Of a stretch of 64,000 bases of DNA, positions 43,836 through 52,539 are shown piece by piece. Positions within the stretch are counted from its first letter, which is position 1; every line of letters begins with the position of its first letter. Position numbers and translations under genes: made by a program. This stretch comes from Clostridia bacterium. GTDB lineage: Bacteria; Bacillota; Clostridia; Christensenellales; Aristaeellaceae. The notes under the pieces are model-generated. The model saw only the letters and a list, made by a program, of their open reading frames with translations, made no database searches and had not been told where the DNA came from. The stretch spans positions 48,752 to 112,751 of the forward strand of contig JAFXBE010000025.1 in the NCBI GenBank assembly GCA_017516765.1, given 5' to 3'.

Positions 43836-45134
43836 TTATTCGGACTTCTGATGCTTTTCCACCAGCTCGCGGTAACGCTGAGTGATGGCAGAAAGCAGTT
43901 GATCGCAGGTTTGCTTGTTTACGCCCTGCCTTGCCAGATGGGATACGGGAATGCAGTTTCCGCAATAAGCATGGATCCGGCGGAAGAGTCTGGGCTTATC
44001 GGTCAGATAAACGGGCAGGATTGTTGCCTTGCTGCGCAGAGCGATCAAAGCGATACCGCTTTCCAGCTCTTCCATAACGCCTTCTTTATGGCGGGTACCC
44101 TCGGGGAACACACCCAGCACATGCCCTTCACCAAGAACCTTCATACAGCTGCGGATGGCTGCCATATCGGTGTTATGGCGATCGACGGCGATCATGCCGA
44201 GGCGGTCGAAAAACCACTTGAACAGAGGCTTCTTATTCAGTTCCTTCTTGCCGAGGAAGCGGATGTGATAACGCTTGTTGGCCATCGCCAGAATAACAGG
44301 ATCCAGCATGCTGTTATGGTTGCTAACCATAATTGCGGGAGCATCCTGCTGTGCGTTCTCCAGATCGTGGAAGGTAACAGGGAAGAAAACTCGCATCAGA
44401 AATGCTGCCACCGGCAGACCATAGCGGTAGAGCGGCAGGAATTTTTCTGCTTTGGGCAGCTTCTTTCCTTTGAGCATATCCACGCGCATCAGGATATTAT
44501 CGACCACCTGCTGCTGGTTCATGTCGGTGCTGTCTACGATCTGGGCATCGTCGGCAGGACGGAGGGGATCCACTTCGCGGTTCATATCCTGCTCGTCACG
44601 GCGGATCACATCGGCGAGCACTTCTTCGTAGGTGGTTTCCTGCCCCTTGCGCTTCATTTCGTCGAAACGACGCTGAGCGCGCTCCTCAGGAGCAGCCGTC
44701 AGATAGATCTTCAAACGGGCATCGGGCAGCACAACAGTGCCGATATCGCGCCCATCAAGAAGCACATCCTGTTTTTTGGCAAGCTCCCGCTGGCTTGCGA
44801 CCATTGCTTTGCGAACAGCGGCAAAACGGGATACCGCGCTGGCAGCCATGCTGACTTCCGGCGTGCGGATCAGTCCGGTAACATCCTGTCCGGCGATGGA
44901 GGTACGCTGCGCGCCATCGATATAGGCAACCTCGGGCATCGCTTTTTTCGTCAACTCGGCGAGGGCTTCTTCATCGTCTGTGGATACGCCCTGGGAAAGG
45001 GCATACCACGCAAAAGCACGGTACATCGCACCGGTATCCAGATGAAGAATGCCAAGAGCCTTGGCAACATCGTCAGCAACGCTACTCTTGCCAGCACCTA
45101 CGGGACCGTCCATTGCAATGGTCAGATTCATCAT
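43836..45134 (-). CDS. cmk-plsC: Fusion of cytidylate kinase and 1-acylglycerol-3-phosphate acyltransferase
   Basis: This 432-residue protein joins two domains. Residues 1-~222 are CMP/dCMP kinase: LTIAMDGPVGAGKSSVA is the P-loop, with LHLDTGAMYRA and LLDGRDIGTVVLPDA following. Residues ~235-430 are a PlsC acyltransferase with SNHNSMLDP (HxxxxD) and GVFPEGTRHKEG. PlsC makes phosphatidic acid at the inner membrane face. In many Clostridia cmk, plsC, ispH and rpsA are consecutive separate genes; here both pairs are fused. No internal ribosome site is visible at this junction. The start at 45134 lies 6 nt after AAAGGA and immediately downstream of an intrinsic terminator, so expression may depend on readthrough. 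Confidence 0.93.
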   Translation of the reverse strand: MMNLTIAMDGPVGAGKSSVADDVAKALGILHLDTGAMYRAFAWYALSQGVSTDDEEALAELTKKAMPEVAYIDGAQRTSIAGQDVTGLIRTPEVSMAASAVSRFAAVRKAMVASQRELAKKQDVLLDGRDIGTVVLPDARLKIYLTAAPEERAQRRFDEMKRKGQETTYEEVLADVIRRDEQDMNREVDPLRPADDAQIVDSTDMNQQQVVDNILMRVDMLKGKKLPKAEKFLPLYRYGLPVAAFLMRVFFPVTFHDLENAQQDAPAIMVSNHNSMLDPVILAMANKRYHIRFLGKKELNKKPLFKWFFDRLGMIAVDRHNTDMAAIRSCMKVLGEGHVLGVFPEGTRHKEGVMEELESGIALIALRSKATILPVYLTDKPRLFRRIHAYCGNCIPVSHLARQGVNKQTCDQLLSAITQRYRELVEKHQKSE

Positions 45135-45147
45135 ACTCTTTCCTTTC

Positions 45148-45177
45148 AAAAAAAGCCTTCGGCTAACCGCCGAAAGC
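45148..45177 (-). terminator. Intrinsic terminator directly upstream of cmk-plsC
   Basis: GCTTTCGGC pairs with GCCGAAGGC (9 bp, one G-U) with loop GGTTA, followed by TTTTTTT. It ends 13 nt before the cmk-plsC start codon. Confidence 0.85.
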
Positions 45178-45372
45178 CTTCATGCAAGCCCCAAAGTGCC
45201 GCTGCACCCCATTTTTTCACCCGCTATGTAAAGCAGGCCGGTGCTCTACCGCCGGTTTCTGCCTTCCCCTGGCACAGATTTGTGGGGGCATGACATCTGC
45301 CGGACGAACGCGAGCTCCGTTTTGTGAAATGTGGGTAAAAACAGGATACTGGCGCGCACTTCAGGAACCATG
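45148..45372 (-). ncRNA. Candidate structured RNA or attenuated leader, ~225 nt
   Basis: A perfect consensus promoter (45378-45406) and an intrinsic terminator bracket a 225-nt stretch with no open reading frame. The ends pair: CCTGAAGTGC near the 5' end matches GCACTTTGGG near the 3' end (10 bp with two G-U pairs), flanked by ATG/CAT. Further in, CCCACATTTCAC pairs with GTGAAAAAATGGG. The apical part contains TGCCCCC/GGGGAAGGCA enclosing CACAAATCTGTG. Stable ends, a strong promoter and a terminator suggest a free ncRNA, for example 6S-like. A riboswitch or attenuator controlling cmk-plsC is the alternative. No T-box, SRP, tmRNA or RNase P core motif was found. Confidence 0.55.
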
Positions 45373-45377
45373 AATGT

Positions 45378-45406
45378 ATTATAGGGCTTTCACCCGTCCC
45401 TGTCAA
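45378..45406 (-). promoter_or_regulatory. Perfect sigma-A promoter upstream of cmk-plsC
   Basis: Read leftward, TTGACA (45406-45401) and TATAAT (45383-45378) with 17-nt spacing; all twelve bases match consensus. Transcription should start near 45371. Confidence 0.9.
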
Positions 45407-45448
45407 GAGGCGGGAAACCGCCAATTACAAGAAAGTTCTGCCGTTTAA

Positions 45449-46492
45449 TCAGGGTCGGATGCCGGTAAGCAGCTCATCCACCAGCTGAATAGCCTGGGTA
45501 AGCCGCTGGTTGTAGTCGCCGCCCACAATAACGATCTTGTCGCCGAAACCATGTTCCTTATACATATTGAGCAAACGGTCGTTAAGTTCCATACGCTTGC
45601 GCTGGTCGCCGTTGAGCCGCTGCCCGTCCGCCACCCACTTTACATCGGGCAGCAGATAGATAAGCCTGTCATAACGGGTATGATCGATGTACTTCTGCAC
45701 CAGCTCGTTGCGGTGCCCCATATACAGTTCGCTGAAATAGTCGGTGTAGGTGGCATCGGTATCGAAGAAACAGACCTTGTTGCAGGCACGCAGGGCGTGG
45801 TAATCCTGCTCATACTGCAGATGGGCGATGCGGCTGAAATCCTCGTCGGTATAGATGGTCTCGTCGTTGCCGAGAAATTCCTTGGCGTAATAGCGGCCCA
45901 CCTCTTCCGACCAAGAGGTGTTGTACAGCTTGGCGAGGCATTTGGTCAGCGTGGTTTTGCCGCAGCTTTCCGTACCGGCGATCAGCACCTTCTTGGAAAA
46001 GAAGGGACGGGCAGCGCCGAGGATGTAGTGCCAGTTGCCCAGAATATTGCTGCGGATATCGGTGGCAGAGATCGGGTAACGGGTGCGTGCAGGATCGAAC
46101 AGCTCCACGGTGGCTTCGGGGAAATAGGTTGCCAGCGTATCGCCGTATTCCATATCGCCTACAAAAAATGCATCGATCTTCTCGGGAACCACTTCCCGCA
46201 TGCGCTGGGACCAAAGATCCCAACCGGCGGGGTAGACAGGGATATCGGTCTCATCCAGCACACGAACGCTGATGTGATCCATATCCTGCAGCTGCTGAGA
46301 GATCCACTGTTTACGCAGGCGGTAGGAGATTTCCGGGATGCCGGCATCCTTGCAGATCTCTCTGGTCTGATTGGCATTATCCGAAATGACCACCACCAGA
46401 TGATGGCACTTGGTGGAAGCCTCGATCATTTGATACAGGTGACCGCGGTGTGGCGGCAAGAAGCGTCCGAAATAAACGCCGAGCTGATACAT
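45449..46492 (-). CDS. nadR: NadR-like bifunctional NMN adenylyltransferase / nicotinamide riboside kinase
   Basis: This 347-residue protein has an N-terminal nucleotidyltransferase domain (residues ~1-165: VYFGRFLPPHRGHLYQMI with the (H/T)xGH motif, and YPISATDIRSN). The C-terminal kinase P-loop is VLIAGTESCGKTTLTKCLA (~167-185). It makes NMN from nicotinamide riboside and NAD from NMN. The helix-turn-helix of enterobacterial NadR is absent, so it should be an enzyme and not a repressor. No pnuC transporter gene is adjacent. The ATG follows AAAGGAGGAAA. Confidence 0.92.
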   Translation of the reverse strand: MYQLGVYFGRFLPPHRGHLYQMIEASTKCHHLVVVISDNANQTREICKDAGIPEISYRLRKQWISQQLQDMDHISVRVLDETDIPVYPAGWDLWSQRMREVVPEKIDAFFVGDMEYGDTLATYFPEATVELFDPARTRYPISATDIRSNILGNWHYILGAARPFFSKKVLIAGTESCGKTTLTKCLAKLYNTSWSEEVGRYYAKEFLGNDETIYTDEDFSRIAHLQYEQDYHALRACNKVCFFDTDATYTDYFSELYMGHRNELVQKYIDHTRYDRLIYLLPDVKWVADGQRLNGDQRKRMELNDRLLNMYKEHGFGDKIVIVGGDYNQRLTQAIQLVDELLTGIRP

Positions 46493-46611
46493 AAGCCCGT
46501 TTCCTCCTTTGTAATGCGTTCTGGAAAGATTTCTACATGCAGTCCGCGCTTTCCTGCCCGATGGTTCTCGTTAATTCTTTATCACGAATATGCAGCGTGA
46601 AAAATCATTCC

Positions 46612-47628
46612 TTACCACAACTTTTCCGTGGTGATACCGGCGAAATAATGCTCAATGATCTGCTGTGCGCTGCTGCCGTCGGCTGCCATTGCGTATGCAC
46701 CCCATTGGCTCATGCCGACGCCGTGACCGTAGCCCTTGCCTTCCATGACCACTTGCCCATCCTGCACTTTCAAAGAAGTGAGCAGCGTGGAACGCATTTT
46801 GGTACTGCCCAGTGCAATGCGCAGATCGGCAGCCGGAATGCTTGTCCCGTTTACAACAACGGTCTTCGCTCTTCCGCCTTCCCCTCTTTCCCCTACCGAC
46901 AATTTGGTTTCGTCACCGATCTTGACCTCTGCGCCAAGGCTTTGGCAGGCAGCGGCAAATTCTTCGGCGGGAAAGGAAGACTGCCACCGCGCCGCATCCT
47001 TCAGCGCCTTAAGATCTTTCTCGTTTTCGACAGTTGTCGGTTCCATACCGGTAACAACTGCTGTGTATTCAGGTTCCGAGTCTTTCCACCCGAGACCGGT
47101 CACAGCGCGCTCGGTAGTCCCACCACTGTGTGCATGGAACCATGCATACGGCAATTCGCCGTCCGATGCCAGCACCATCCCCCGCGTTTCACTGACCGCC
47201 GTACGGATACGGTCGTTTACGGCTTTTCGGTCGTAAGCCTGAGCTTCTTCGATATCGGTAGAGATATCGGCATCGGGGTACTTGCTCTGTTTCTCATCCA
47301 CGAATTTCAGAACAAAGGTACGCGCAAGGATCGCCTGCGCTTTCAGGGCTTCCTGAGGCCAGTCATTCTTCATTTCCCCAGCCAGAACCCCTTCTACATA
47401 GGTTTCCAGATCCATGGTCTCTACCTTTTCCTCGCTGGCCACATAAACCCGCAGAAGCGGTATACCATCTTCGTTTTTCTCCAGCCGTTCCTCCGGCCAC
47501 GATACCTGTGCTTTCATACGTACACCGGTGGGTCTGGGCGCAGGTTCATCCGATTCGGCAGTGCTTGCGCAGCTCTGAAGAGCCAGCAGGATGACAGCAA
47601 GAACTGCAGCCGTTGTTCGTTTCTTCAT
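46612..47628 (-). CDS. SpoIID/LytB-domain lipoprotein
   Basis: This 338-residue protein has a signal peptide with a possible lipobox ALQSC, unusual for SpoIID. The SpoIID domain fills the rest: EGVLAGEMKNDWPQEALKAQ with the catalytic glutamate, WFHAHSGGTTERA, and the GYGHGVGMSQWGAYAMA signature near the C-terminus. As a lytic transglycosylase it would act on peptide-free glycan in the forespore septum. It is shorter than, and lacks the SH3 domain of, the paralogue at the left edge, and is closer in length to Bacillus SpoIID (~343). Its ribosome binding site is inside a hairpin. Confidence 0.92.
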   Translation of the reverse strand: MKKRTTAAVLAVILLALQSCASTAESDEPAPRPTGVRMKAQVSWPEERLEKNEDGIPLLRVYVASEEKVETMDLETYVEGVLAGEMKNDWPQEALKAQAILARTFVLKFVDEKQSKYPDADISTDIEEAQAYDRKAVNDRIRTAVSETRGMVLASDGELPYAWFHAHSGGTTERAVTGLGWKDSEPEYTAVVTGMEPTTVENEKDLKALKDAARWQSSFPAEEFAAACQSLGAEVKIGDETKLSVGERGEGGRAKTVVVNGTSIPAADLRIALGSTKMRSTLLTSLKVQDGQVVMEGKGYGHGVGMSQWGAYAMAADGSSAQQIIEHYFAGITTEKLW

Positions 47629-47634
47629 TGAAAA

Positions 47635-47674
47635 GATCCCTCCTCACGGGCTATATTGCCCCCGAGAAGGGATC
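47635..47674. promoter_or_regulatory. Hairpin enclosing the SpoIID ribosome binding site
   Basis: GATCCCT and AGGGATC arms (7 bp) with inner CTC/GAG and CGGGC/GCCCG-like pairs close a TATATT loop. On the leftward transcript the 3' arm contains GGAGG, the SpoIID ribosome site, and is followed by TTTTC and the ATG. It may be the terminator of the upstream gene, a translation block, or both. Confidence 0.5.
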
Positions 47675-47694
47675 GTTCATCATGCAAATGCTGG

Positions 47695-48288
47695 TCAGGC
47701 TTCCGGCTGTGCAAAAGGCGCGTACACACGCATCGCCACGCCGTCGTCCTGTACAAGAATATCGGGCTGCATGCGGGATACCTGCCAAAATACGTACAGA
47801 TCGCCTGCCGCACCGCTGAAGTTGCCTGCCAGAAGGAACCAGAACAGCCAGAACCAGACACCCGGCGTCAGCAACGCCACAGCAAGAAAAACCACGCCCC
47901 AGATGACTACAGGCGCAAGGGCGATGATCAGATAGGGTATTTTTCGGAAATAGGCCTTGCTGCCGGCATAAGCATACTGCAGGCTGATGCCGAAATGAGG
48001 CTTCTGCTTGCTGAAATACCACATAAAGATCCCGTGCGCCGCTTCATGCAAAACAATGTAAACAAAGAATGCCGCCAGAGCTGCCACCATGACCGGCAGG
48101 TATTCCTCCCCCGCCGCACCGGGATCCTCACGGATCAGAAAACCAAGGGCGAACACCACCGCGAGCAGCACAAGGCTGAGCACGGAAACAATGGTATTCT
48201 CTTTTTGATTTTTCGCAAGATCAATGGTGCGGTAAAGGTCATACCCTTCCGGCAGGCTCCATTCTGCCTGCTTCGTGCTTTGGTTCAT
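47695..48288 (-). CDS. DUF3267 putative membrane zinc metalloprotease
   Basis: This 197-residue membrane protein has four to five hydrophobic segments. Segment 2 ends with the zinc motif VLHEAAHGIFMWYF (HExxH), the hallmark of DUF3267 zincins. A third ligand could come from the AGDLYVF region near the C-terminus. Substrates are unknown; the domain is distantly related to site-2 proteases. It lies 45 nt after the M16 protease gene on the same strand, next to a SpoIID gene. The ribosome site is weak (AGAAAGAAG). Confidence 0.8.
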   Translation of the reverse strand: MNQSTKQAEWSLPEGYDLYRTIDLAKNQKENTIVSVLSLVLLAVVFALGFLIREDPGAAGEEYLPVMVAALAAFFVYIVLHEAAHGIFMWYFSKQKPHFGISLQYAYAGSKAYFRKIPYLIIALAPVVIWGVVFLAVALLTPGVWFWLFWFLLAGNFSGAAGDLYVFWQVSRMQPDILVQDDGVAMRVYAPFAQPEA

Positions 48289-48333
48289 GGTATCTTCTTC
48301 TTTCTGTGGTAAAATGGCAGGTTGGTTATCCGA

Positions 48334-49599
48334 TCAAATACCGGCTGCGGGTGCGCTTTCCACCAGCTTTACACAGGCTTCGGCATTGCTGCCCACAAAA
48401 GCCGCACTCGGCTCGGCAGACAGGATACGGCGTGCCACATCCATGACCCGCTCGGGCGTTACCGCATCAATCTTGGCAAGAACCTCTTCCGGAGTACGCA
48501 TACGGCCGTGCAGCAACATGCCCCGTCCAACGGATTGCATACGACCGCTGGAGCTTTCCAGCCCCAGTACAAAGCCGCCGCGAAGCTGGGCTTTTGCACT
48601 GGCAAACTCCTTCTCGGATATGGGATTTTTCAGGAACAGGCGAAGCTGCTCCTGAATCTCCCTGAGCACGACCTCTCCATGATCGGGAGTCGTACCGGCA
48701 TACACGTTAAAGACTCCTGCGTTACGGTAACTGCTGGAATAGGTGTAAACGCTGTACGCCATGCCCAGTTCCTCACGGATACGCTGGAACAGACGACTGC
48801 TCATGCCGCCGCCGATGGCATTGTTGAATACGGCAAGGGGGTATGTGTCATCCGTGTCGGCGCCGATTCCGGGAAAGCCAAGACAGATATGCAGCTGCTC
48901 GGTATCCTTTTTCTTAAAGACGCGCTGATGGATGTAGCGCTGCTCCTGCTCGGACGACTCCTGACCCTGTTCGTTGGGGAACACGTCGAAGTACTGCTGT
49001 GCCAGTTCAACAAAGGCATTCCAGTCGTAATTACCGGCAATGGACAGTACCATATTCTGTGCCACATAATGCTTGCGCCAGTAAGCAAGGATATCATCCC
49101 GCGTATAAGCACGGATGCTGCTGCCCGGTCCCAGGATCGGACGGCTGAGAGAGCCTTCGAACTGAGCAGAGGCCAGCATTTCGTGCACCAGATCCTCGGG
49201 GGTATCCTCCACCATGGCGATCTCTTCCAGAATCACGCCCCGCTCCTTGTTCAACTCCTTCTCATCAAAGGTCGGGCGCAGAGCAAGATCTGCCAGAATA
49301 TCCACCGCAAGGCGCAGATCCTCGTCGATCACTTTGGCATAATAGCAGGTGCATTCCTTACCGGTAAAGGCATTCAGCTGCCCGCCCACCATATCCATTT
49401 CTTCGGCGATATCCCGGGCGGTGCGGGTTTTGGTACCTTTGAACACCATGTGCTCGATAAAATGGGAAAGACCGTTTTCCGAAAGCTCTTCGTTGCGGCT
49501 GCCTACCTTGACCCACACGCCCACCGTGCAGCTGCGTACATGGGTAAGCTTCTCGCCCACCACCCGAAGGCCGTTAGGAAGAATGATCTGATCAAACAT
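48334..49599 (-). CDS. M16-family zinc peptidase (YmxG-like)
   Basis: This 421-residue protein has the inverted zinc motif GLSHFIEHMVFKGT (HxxEH) near residue 48, with the distal glutamate in KERGVILEEIAM. The C-terminal inactive homologous half contains GGGMSSRLFQRIREELGMAY. It resembles mitochondrial processing peptidase beta and Bacillus YmxG, which likewise lies next to pnp. The ATG at 49599 gives the conserved N-terminus FDQIILPNGLRVV; the GGAAAGGA site is somewhat far upstream. Confidence 0.93.
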   Translation of the reverse strand: MFDQIILPNGLRVVGEKLTHVRSCTVGVWVKVGSRNEELSENGLSHFIEHMVFKGTKTRTARDIAEEMDMVGGQLNAFTGKECTCYYAKVIDEDLRLAVDILADLALRPTFDEKELNKERGVILEEIAMVEDTPEDLVHEMLASAQFEGSLSRPILGPGSSIRAYTRDDILAYWRKHYVAQNMVLSIAGNYDWNAFVELAQQYFDVFPNEQGQESSEQEQRYIHQRVFKKKDTEQLHICLGFPGIGADTDDTYPLAVFNNAIGGGMSSRLFQRIREELGMAYSVYTYSSSYRNAGVFNVYAGTTPDHGEVVLREIQEQLRLFLKNPISEKEFASAKAQLRGGFVLGLESSSGRMQSVGRGMLLHGRMRTPEEVLAKIDAVTPERVMDVARRILSAEPSAAFVGSNAEACVKLVESAPAAGI

Positions 49600-49633
49600 G
49601 CTTGGTTGTTTCCTTTCCTGCAAAAATGCAGAA

Positions 49634-49671
49634 GCCGCCGGGCGGGGCGCTTTTGCCCCGCCGACGGCGGC
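49634..49671 (-). terminator. GC-rich hairpin after pnp
   Basis: GCCGCCGGGCGGGGC pairs with GCCCCGCCG plus GGCGGC arms around a short T-rich loop. The following T-run is poor (TTCTGCATTTTTG). It could protect the pnp mRNA end or terminate part of the transcription into the M16 gene. Confidence 0.55.
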
Positions 49672-49692
49672 AGAGTTTCAAAGGGTTATCCC

Positions 49693-51870
49693 TCAGGTGC
49701 GGTCATTACCGCCGAAGGGACGTCCATCCCGGCGGGGAGGACGATTGCGGCGCTCGCCGCCATTACGGTTGCCCTCGGAAGCAGCGGGATAGGTGATATC
49801 GTTGCGGATCAGGTTGACACGACCCTGAGAGTCGATCTCGTTGACCTTGACTTCGATCTCATCGCCGATGTTCATCACATCTTCCACCTTTTCCACGCGG
49901 TGGTCGGCCATCTTGCTGATGTGCAGCATGCCGTCCTTGCCGGGGGTCAGCTCGATGAAGGCGCCAAAGTTCATGATGCGCACAACCTTGCCCAGATATA
50001 CATCGCCCACTTCCACGTCCTTTGCGATGCCCTCGATGATGCGGCGGGCCTTGGTGGCGGCAGCTTCGTCGGGGGTAGCGATGTAGACGCGGCCATCGTC
50101 CTCGATGTCGATCTTGACGCCGGTCTCGGCGATGATCTTGTTGATCATCTTTCCGCCGGGTCCAATGACCTCACGGATCTTCTCGGGGTTGATGGTGAAG
50201 CGGATGATCTTGGGAGCATACTTGCTCAGGTGCTCGCGGGGCTGGCCAAGGGTATCCAGCATGATCTTGAGGATATGCAGACGACCCTGCAGAGCCTGAC
50301 CCAGAGCCTTCTCCAGAATGTTGCGGTCGATACCGGCGATCTTGATATCCATCTGGATAGCGGTGATGCCCTTAACAGTACCGGCAACCTTGAAGTCCAT
50401 ATCGCCCAGGAAGTCTTCCAGACCCTGAATGTCGGTAAGAACGGCAACATTGCCGCTCTCGGCATCCTTGATCAGACCCATGGCAACACCGGCAACGGGA
50501 GCCTTGATCGGCACACCGGCATCCATCAGGCTCAGAGTGCTGCCGCACACGGAAGCCATGGAGCTGGAGCCGTTGGAGGACAGGATCTCGCTGACCAGAC
50601 GCAGTGCGTAGGGGAACTCGTCCTCGCCGGGAACCACGGGCAGCAGAGCGCGCTCTGCCAGAGCGCCGTGACCGATCTCGCGGCGGCCGGGGCTCTTCAT
50701 GCGGCCCGCTTCGCCGGTGGCGTAGGGGGGCATGTTGTAGTGGTGGATATAGCGCTTGCTATCCTCGGTGCCCAGACCGTCCAGGATCTGCACATCGCTC
50801 ATGGAGCCGAGGGTAGTAACGGTCAGAGCCTGGGTCTCGCCACGGGTAAAGATGGCGCTGCCGTGGGTGCGGGGCAGAACGCCTACTTCGCACCAGATGG
50901 GGCGCACGTCGGTCAGGCCGCGGCCGTCGGGACGGATGCCCTGCTCCAGGATCTTCTTGCGCATGATCTCCTTCTTGAGGTAGTAGATCGCATCAGCGAC
51001 CTCGCTCATGCGGCCTTCGAACTGCTCGGCGAAATGCTCGTTGCACTCGGCCTGAACCTGATCCTCGCGCTCCTTGCGCTCGTGACGGTCGGGAGTTTCG
51101 AACACCCAGCAGCACTTATCGTAAGCAAACTCACGAACAGCAGCCTTTACATCGTCGCCGGTGGTAACCAGCTGAACCTCGACCTTTTCCTTGCCGATCT
51201 CGGCCTTGATCTGCTCGATGAAAGCAACGATCTTCTTGATCTCCTCATGGCCATACAGAATGGCGCTGAGCATGGTTTCTTCGGAAACCTCGTTTGCGCC
51301 GGCTTCGACCATCAGCACGGCATCAGCGGTACCGCTGACGGTGAGGTGCATGCTGGACTTCTGGCGCTGTTCCTCGGTGGGGTTGATGACGAATTCGCCA
51401 TCAATGCAGCCGACCACGACGGTGCCGGTGGGGCCGCCCCACGGAATATCGCTGACGCTCAGGGCAGCGGAAGAACCGATCATGGCGGGAATTTCCGGGG
51501 GAATGTCCTTATCCACGCTCAGGCAGGTGGCAACGACCTGCACGTCGTTACGCATGCCCTTGGGGAACAGGGGGCGCAGGGGACGGTCGATCAGGCGGCA
51601 AGTAAGGGTAGCCTTCTCGGTGGGACGGCCTTCACGCTTGATAAATCCGCCGGGGATCTTGCCCACGGAATACTGCTTCTCTTCGAAGTCCACGCTCAGG
51701 GGGAAGAAATCCACGCCGTCGCGGGCCTTTTCGCTCATGGTGGCGTTCACCATAACAACAGTGTCGCCGTAGCGCACGAAAGCGGAGCCATTCGCCTGCT
51801 GCGCATACTTGCCAAACTCGATGGAAAGCGGACGACCCGCCAGTTCAGTAGAAAATACCTTGTAATCCAT
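49693..51870 (-). CDS. pnp: Polyribonucleotide nucleotidyltransferase (PNPase)
   Basis: This 725-residue enzyme degrades RNA 3'-5' with phosphate and can add tails. It has two RNase PH domains (residues ~10-220 and ~315-540). The second carries the catalytic region [20 protein letters not shown] and SYGH-like [20 protein letters not shown] domain ([10 protein letters not shown]) and an S1 domain ([20 protein letters not shown]) follow. The tail is rich in Arg, Gly and Asn. The start at 51870 follows AAGGAG. It is preceded by rpsO, and its leader has two hairpins. Confidence 0.97.
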   Translation of the reverse strand: MDYKVFSTELAGRPLSIEFGKYAQQANGSAFVRYGDTVVMVNATMSEKARDGVDFFPLSVDFEEKQYSVGKIPGGFIKREGRPTEKATLTCRLIDRPLRPLFPKGMRNDVQVVATCLSVDKDIPPEIPAMIGSSAALSVSDIPWGGPTGTVVVGCIDGEFVINPTEEQRQKSSMHLTVSGTADAVLMVEAGANEVSEETMLSAILYGHEEIKKIVAFIEQIKAEIGKEKVEVQLVTTGDDVKAAVREFAYDKCCWVFETPDRHERKEREDQVQAECNEHFAEQFEGRMSEVADAIYYLKKEIMRKKILEQGIRPDGRGLTDVRPIWCEVGVLPRTHGSAIFTRGETQALTVTTLGSMSDVQILDGLGTEDSKRYIHHYNMPPYATGEAGRMKSPGRREIGHGALAERALLPVVPGEDEFPYALRLVSEILSSNGSSSMASVCGSTLSLMDAGVPIKAPVAGVAMGLIKDAESGNVAVLTDIQGLEDFLGDMDFKVAGTVKGITAIQMDIKIAGIDRNILEKALGQALQGRLHILKIMLDTLGQPREHLSKYAPKIIRFTINPEKIREVIGPGGKMINKIIAETGVKIDIEDDGRVYIATPDEAAATKARRIIEGIAKDVEVGDVYLGKVVRIMNFGAFIELTPGKDGMLHISKMADHRVEKVEDVMNIGDEIEVKVNEIDSQGRVNLIRNDITYPAASEGNRNGGERRNRPPRRDGRPFGGNDRT

Positions 51871-51925
51871 TTCCTTCTCCTTCTTCTTCCATGCAGACGG
51901 GCCACTTGCCCGCCGCAACTCCTCT

Positions 51926-51971
51926 GCCGCGCAATGCGGCTTGTCTCATATGTGCAACCGGTGCACACATG
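51926..51971 (-). promoter_or_regulatory. Two hairpins in the pnp leader
   Basis: CATGTGTGCA pairs with TGCACATATG (10 bp, one G-U, loop CCGGT), followed by GCCGC/GCGGC. They lie between the rpsO terminator and the pnp start. In E. coli a pnp leader stem is cut by RNase III for autocontrol; a similar role here is inference. Confidence 0.5.
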
Positions 51972-51976
51972 CTCAA

Positions 51977-52017
51977 GAAAAAGCCGCGCCGCAGGGGTGA
52001 TCCCGCTTCGGCGCGGC
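51977..52017 (-). terminator. Terminator between rpsO and pnp
   Basis: GCCGCGCCGAAGCGGGA pairs with CCCCTGCGGCGCGGC, followed leftward by TTTTTC. pnp must rely on readthrough or its own promoter. Confidence 0.85.
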
Positions 52018-52026
52018 CATCCTTCA

Positions 52027-52281
52027 TTACTTTCTGAGACCCAGCTGAGCGATCAGGTTACGATAGCCCTCGATGTCGGTCTTCTTGAGGTAATCCAGCA
52101 GACCACGGCGCTTACCAACCATGAGCAGCAGGCCGCGACGGCTGTGGTGGTCCTTCTTGTTGATCTTGAGATGCTCGTTGAGGTGGTTGATGCGCTGGGT
52201 GAGCAGAGCGATCTGAACCTCGGGGGAACCGGTGTCACCTTCGTGACGGGCGTAAGTCTTGATGATTTCGCACTTTTCCAT
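52027..52281 (-). CDS. rpsO: Ribosomal protein uS15
   Basis: This 84-residue protein is near the normal 88-89. Family motifs are [20 protein letters not shown], then [20 protein letters not shown] and RRGLLDYL. uS15 binds the 16S rRNA three-way junction and nucleates the platform. The ATG at 52281 follows AAAGGAGG. It has its own promoter and a ~122-nt structured leader, suggesting autoregulation by S15 as in other bacteria. Confidence 0.97.
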   Translation of the reverse strand: MEKCEIIKTYARHEGDTGSPEVQIALLTQRINHLNEHLKINKKDHHSRRGLLLMVGKRRGLLDYLKKTDIEGYRNLIAQLGLRK

Positions 52282-52404
52282 TTGGGGTTGCCTCCTTTGA
52301 TTGGTTACGGCTTTGCCGTACCGTTGGTAATCGCCGCATTCATAGCTTGCCGTTGGCTCTCGGACAGCTGCGGATGCGGTTCGTCTGTGTGTGCAGTCGC
52401 ACAC
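52282..52404 (-). promoter_or_regulatory. Structured rpsO leader, possible S15 autoregulatory RNA
   Basis: Three hairpins are visible: GTGTGC/GCACAC at the 5' end, a long CCGCAT/ATGCGG arm pair enclosing AGCT pairs, and TACGGC/GCCGTA just before the ribosome site. S15 leaders of several unrelated structures are known from other bacteria; this fold was not matched to a named class. Confidence 0.45.
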
Positions 52405-52410
52405 CTGAGT

Positions 52411-52439
52411 ATTGTAGCACGGAAGCGATGCTTTGTAAA
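52411..52439 (-). promoter_or_regulatory. Sigma-A promoter of rpsO
   Basis: Read leftward, TTTACA (52439-52434) and TACAAT (52416-52411) with 17-nt spacing. Confidence 0.8.
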
Positions 52440-52499
52440 CGCTTTTTTCGAATTTTCAATCATTTTCTTAACAAAAATCACAGTTGTTGCTGCCAATAG

Positions 52500-52539
52500 G
52501 CAAAAGAGCCGACCATCATTTCCCGATGGTCGGCTCTTG
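52500..52539 (-). terminator. Terminator of the NERD gene
   Basis: AAGAGCCGACCATC pairs with GATGGTCGGCTCTT, followed leftward by TTGCC. The stem overlaps the last codons of the gene. Confidence 0.8.

Noticed and set aside
45148..45372. T-box, SRP RNA, tmRNA or RNase P RNA upstream of cmk-plsC
   Set aside because: The T-box core, the SRP GGAA/AGCAG loop, the tRNA-like ends of tmRNA and the RNase P GAGGAAAGTCC core were looked for and not found.
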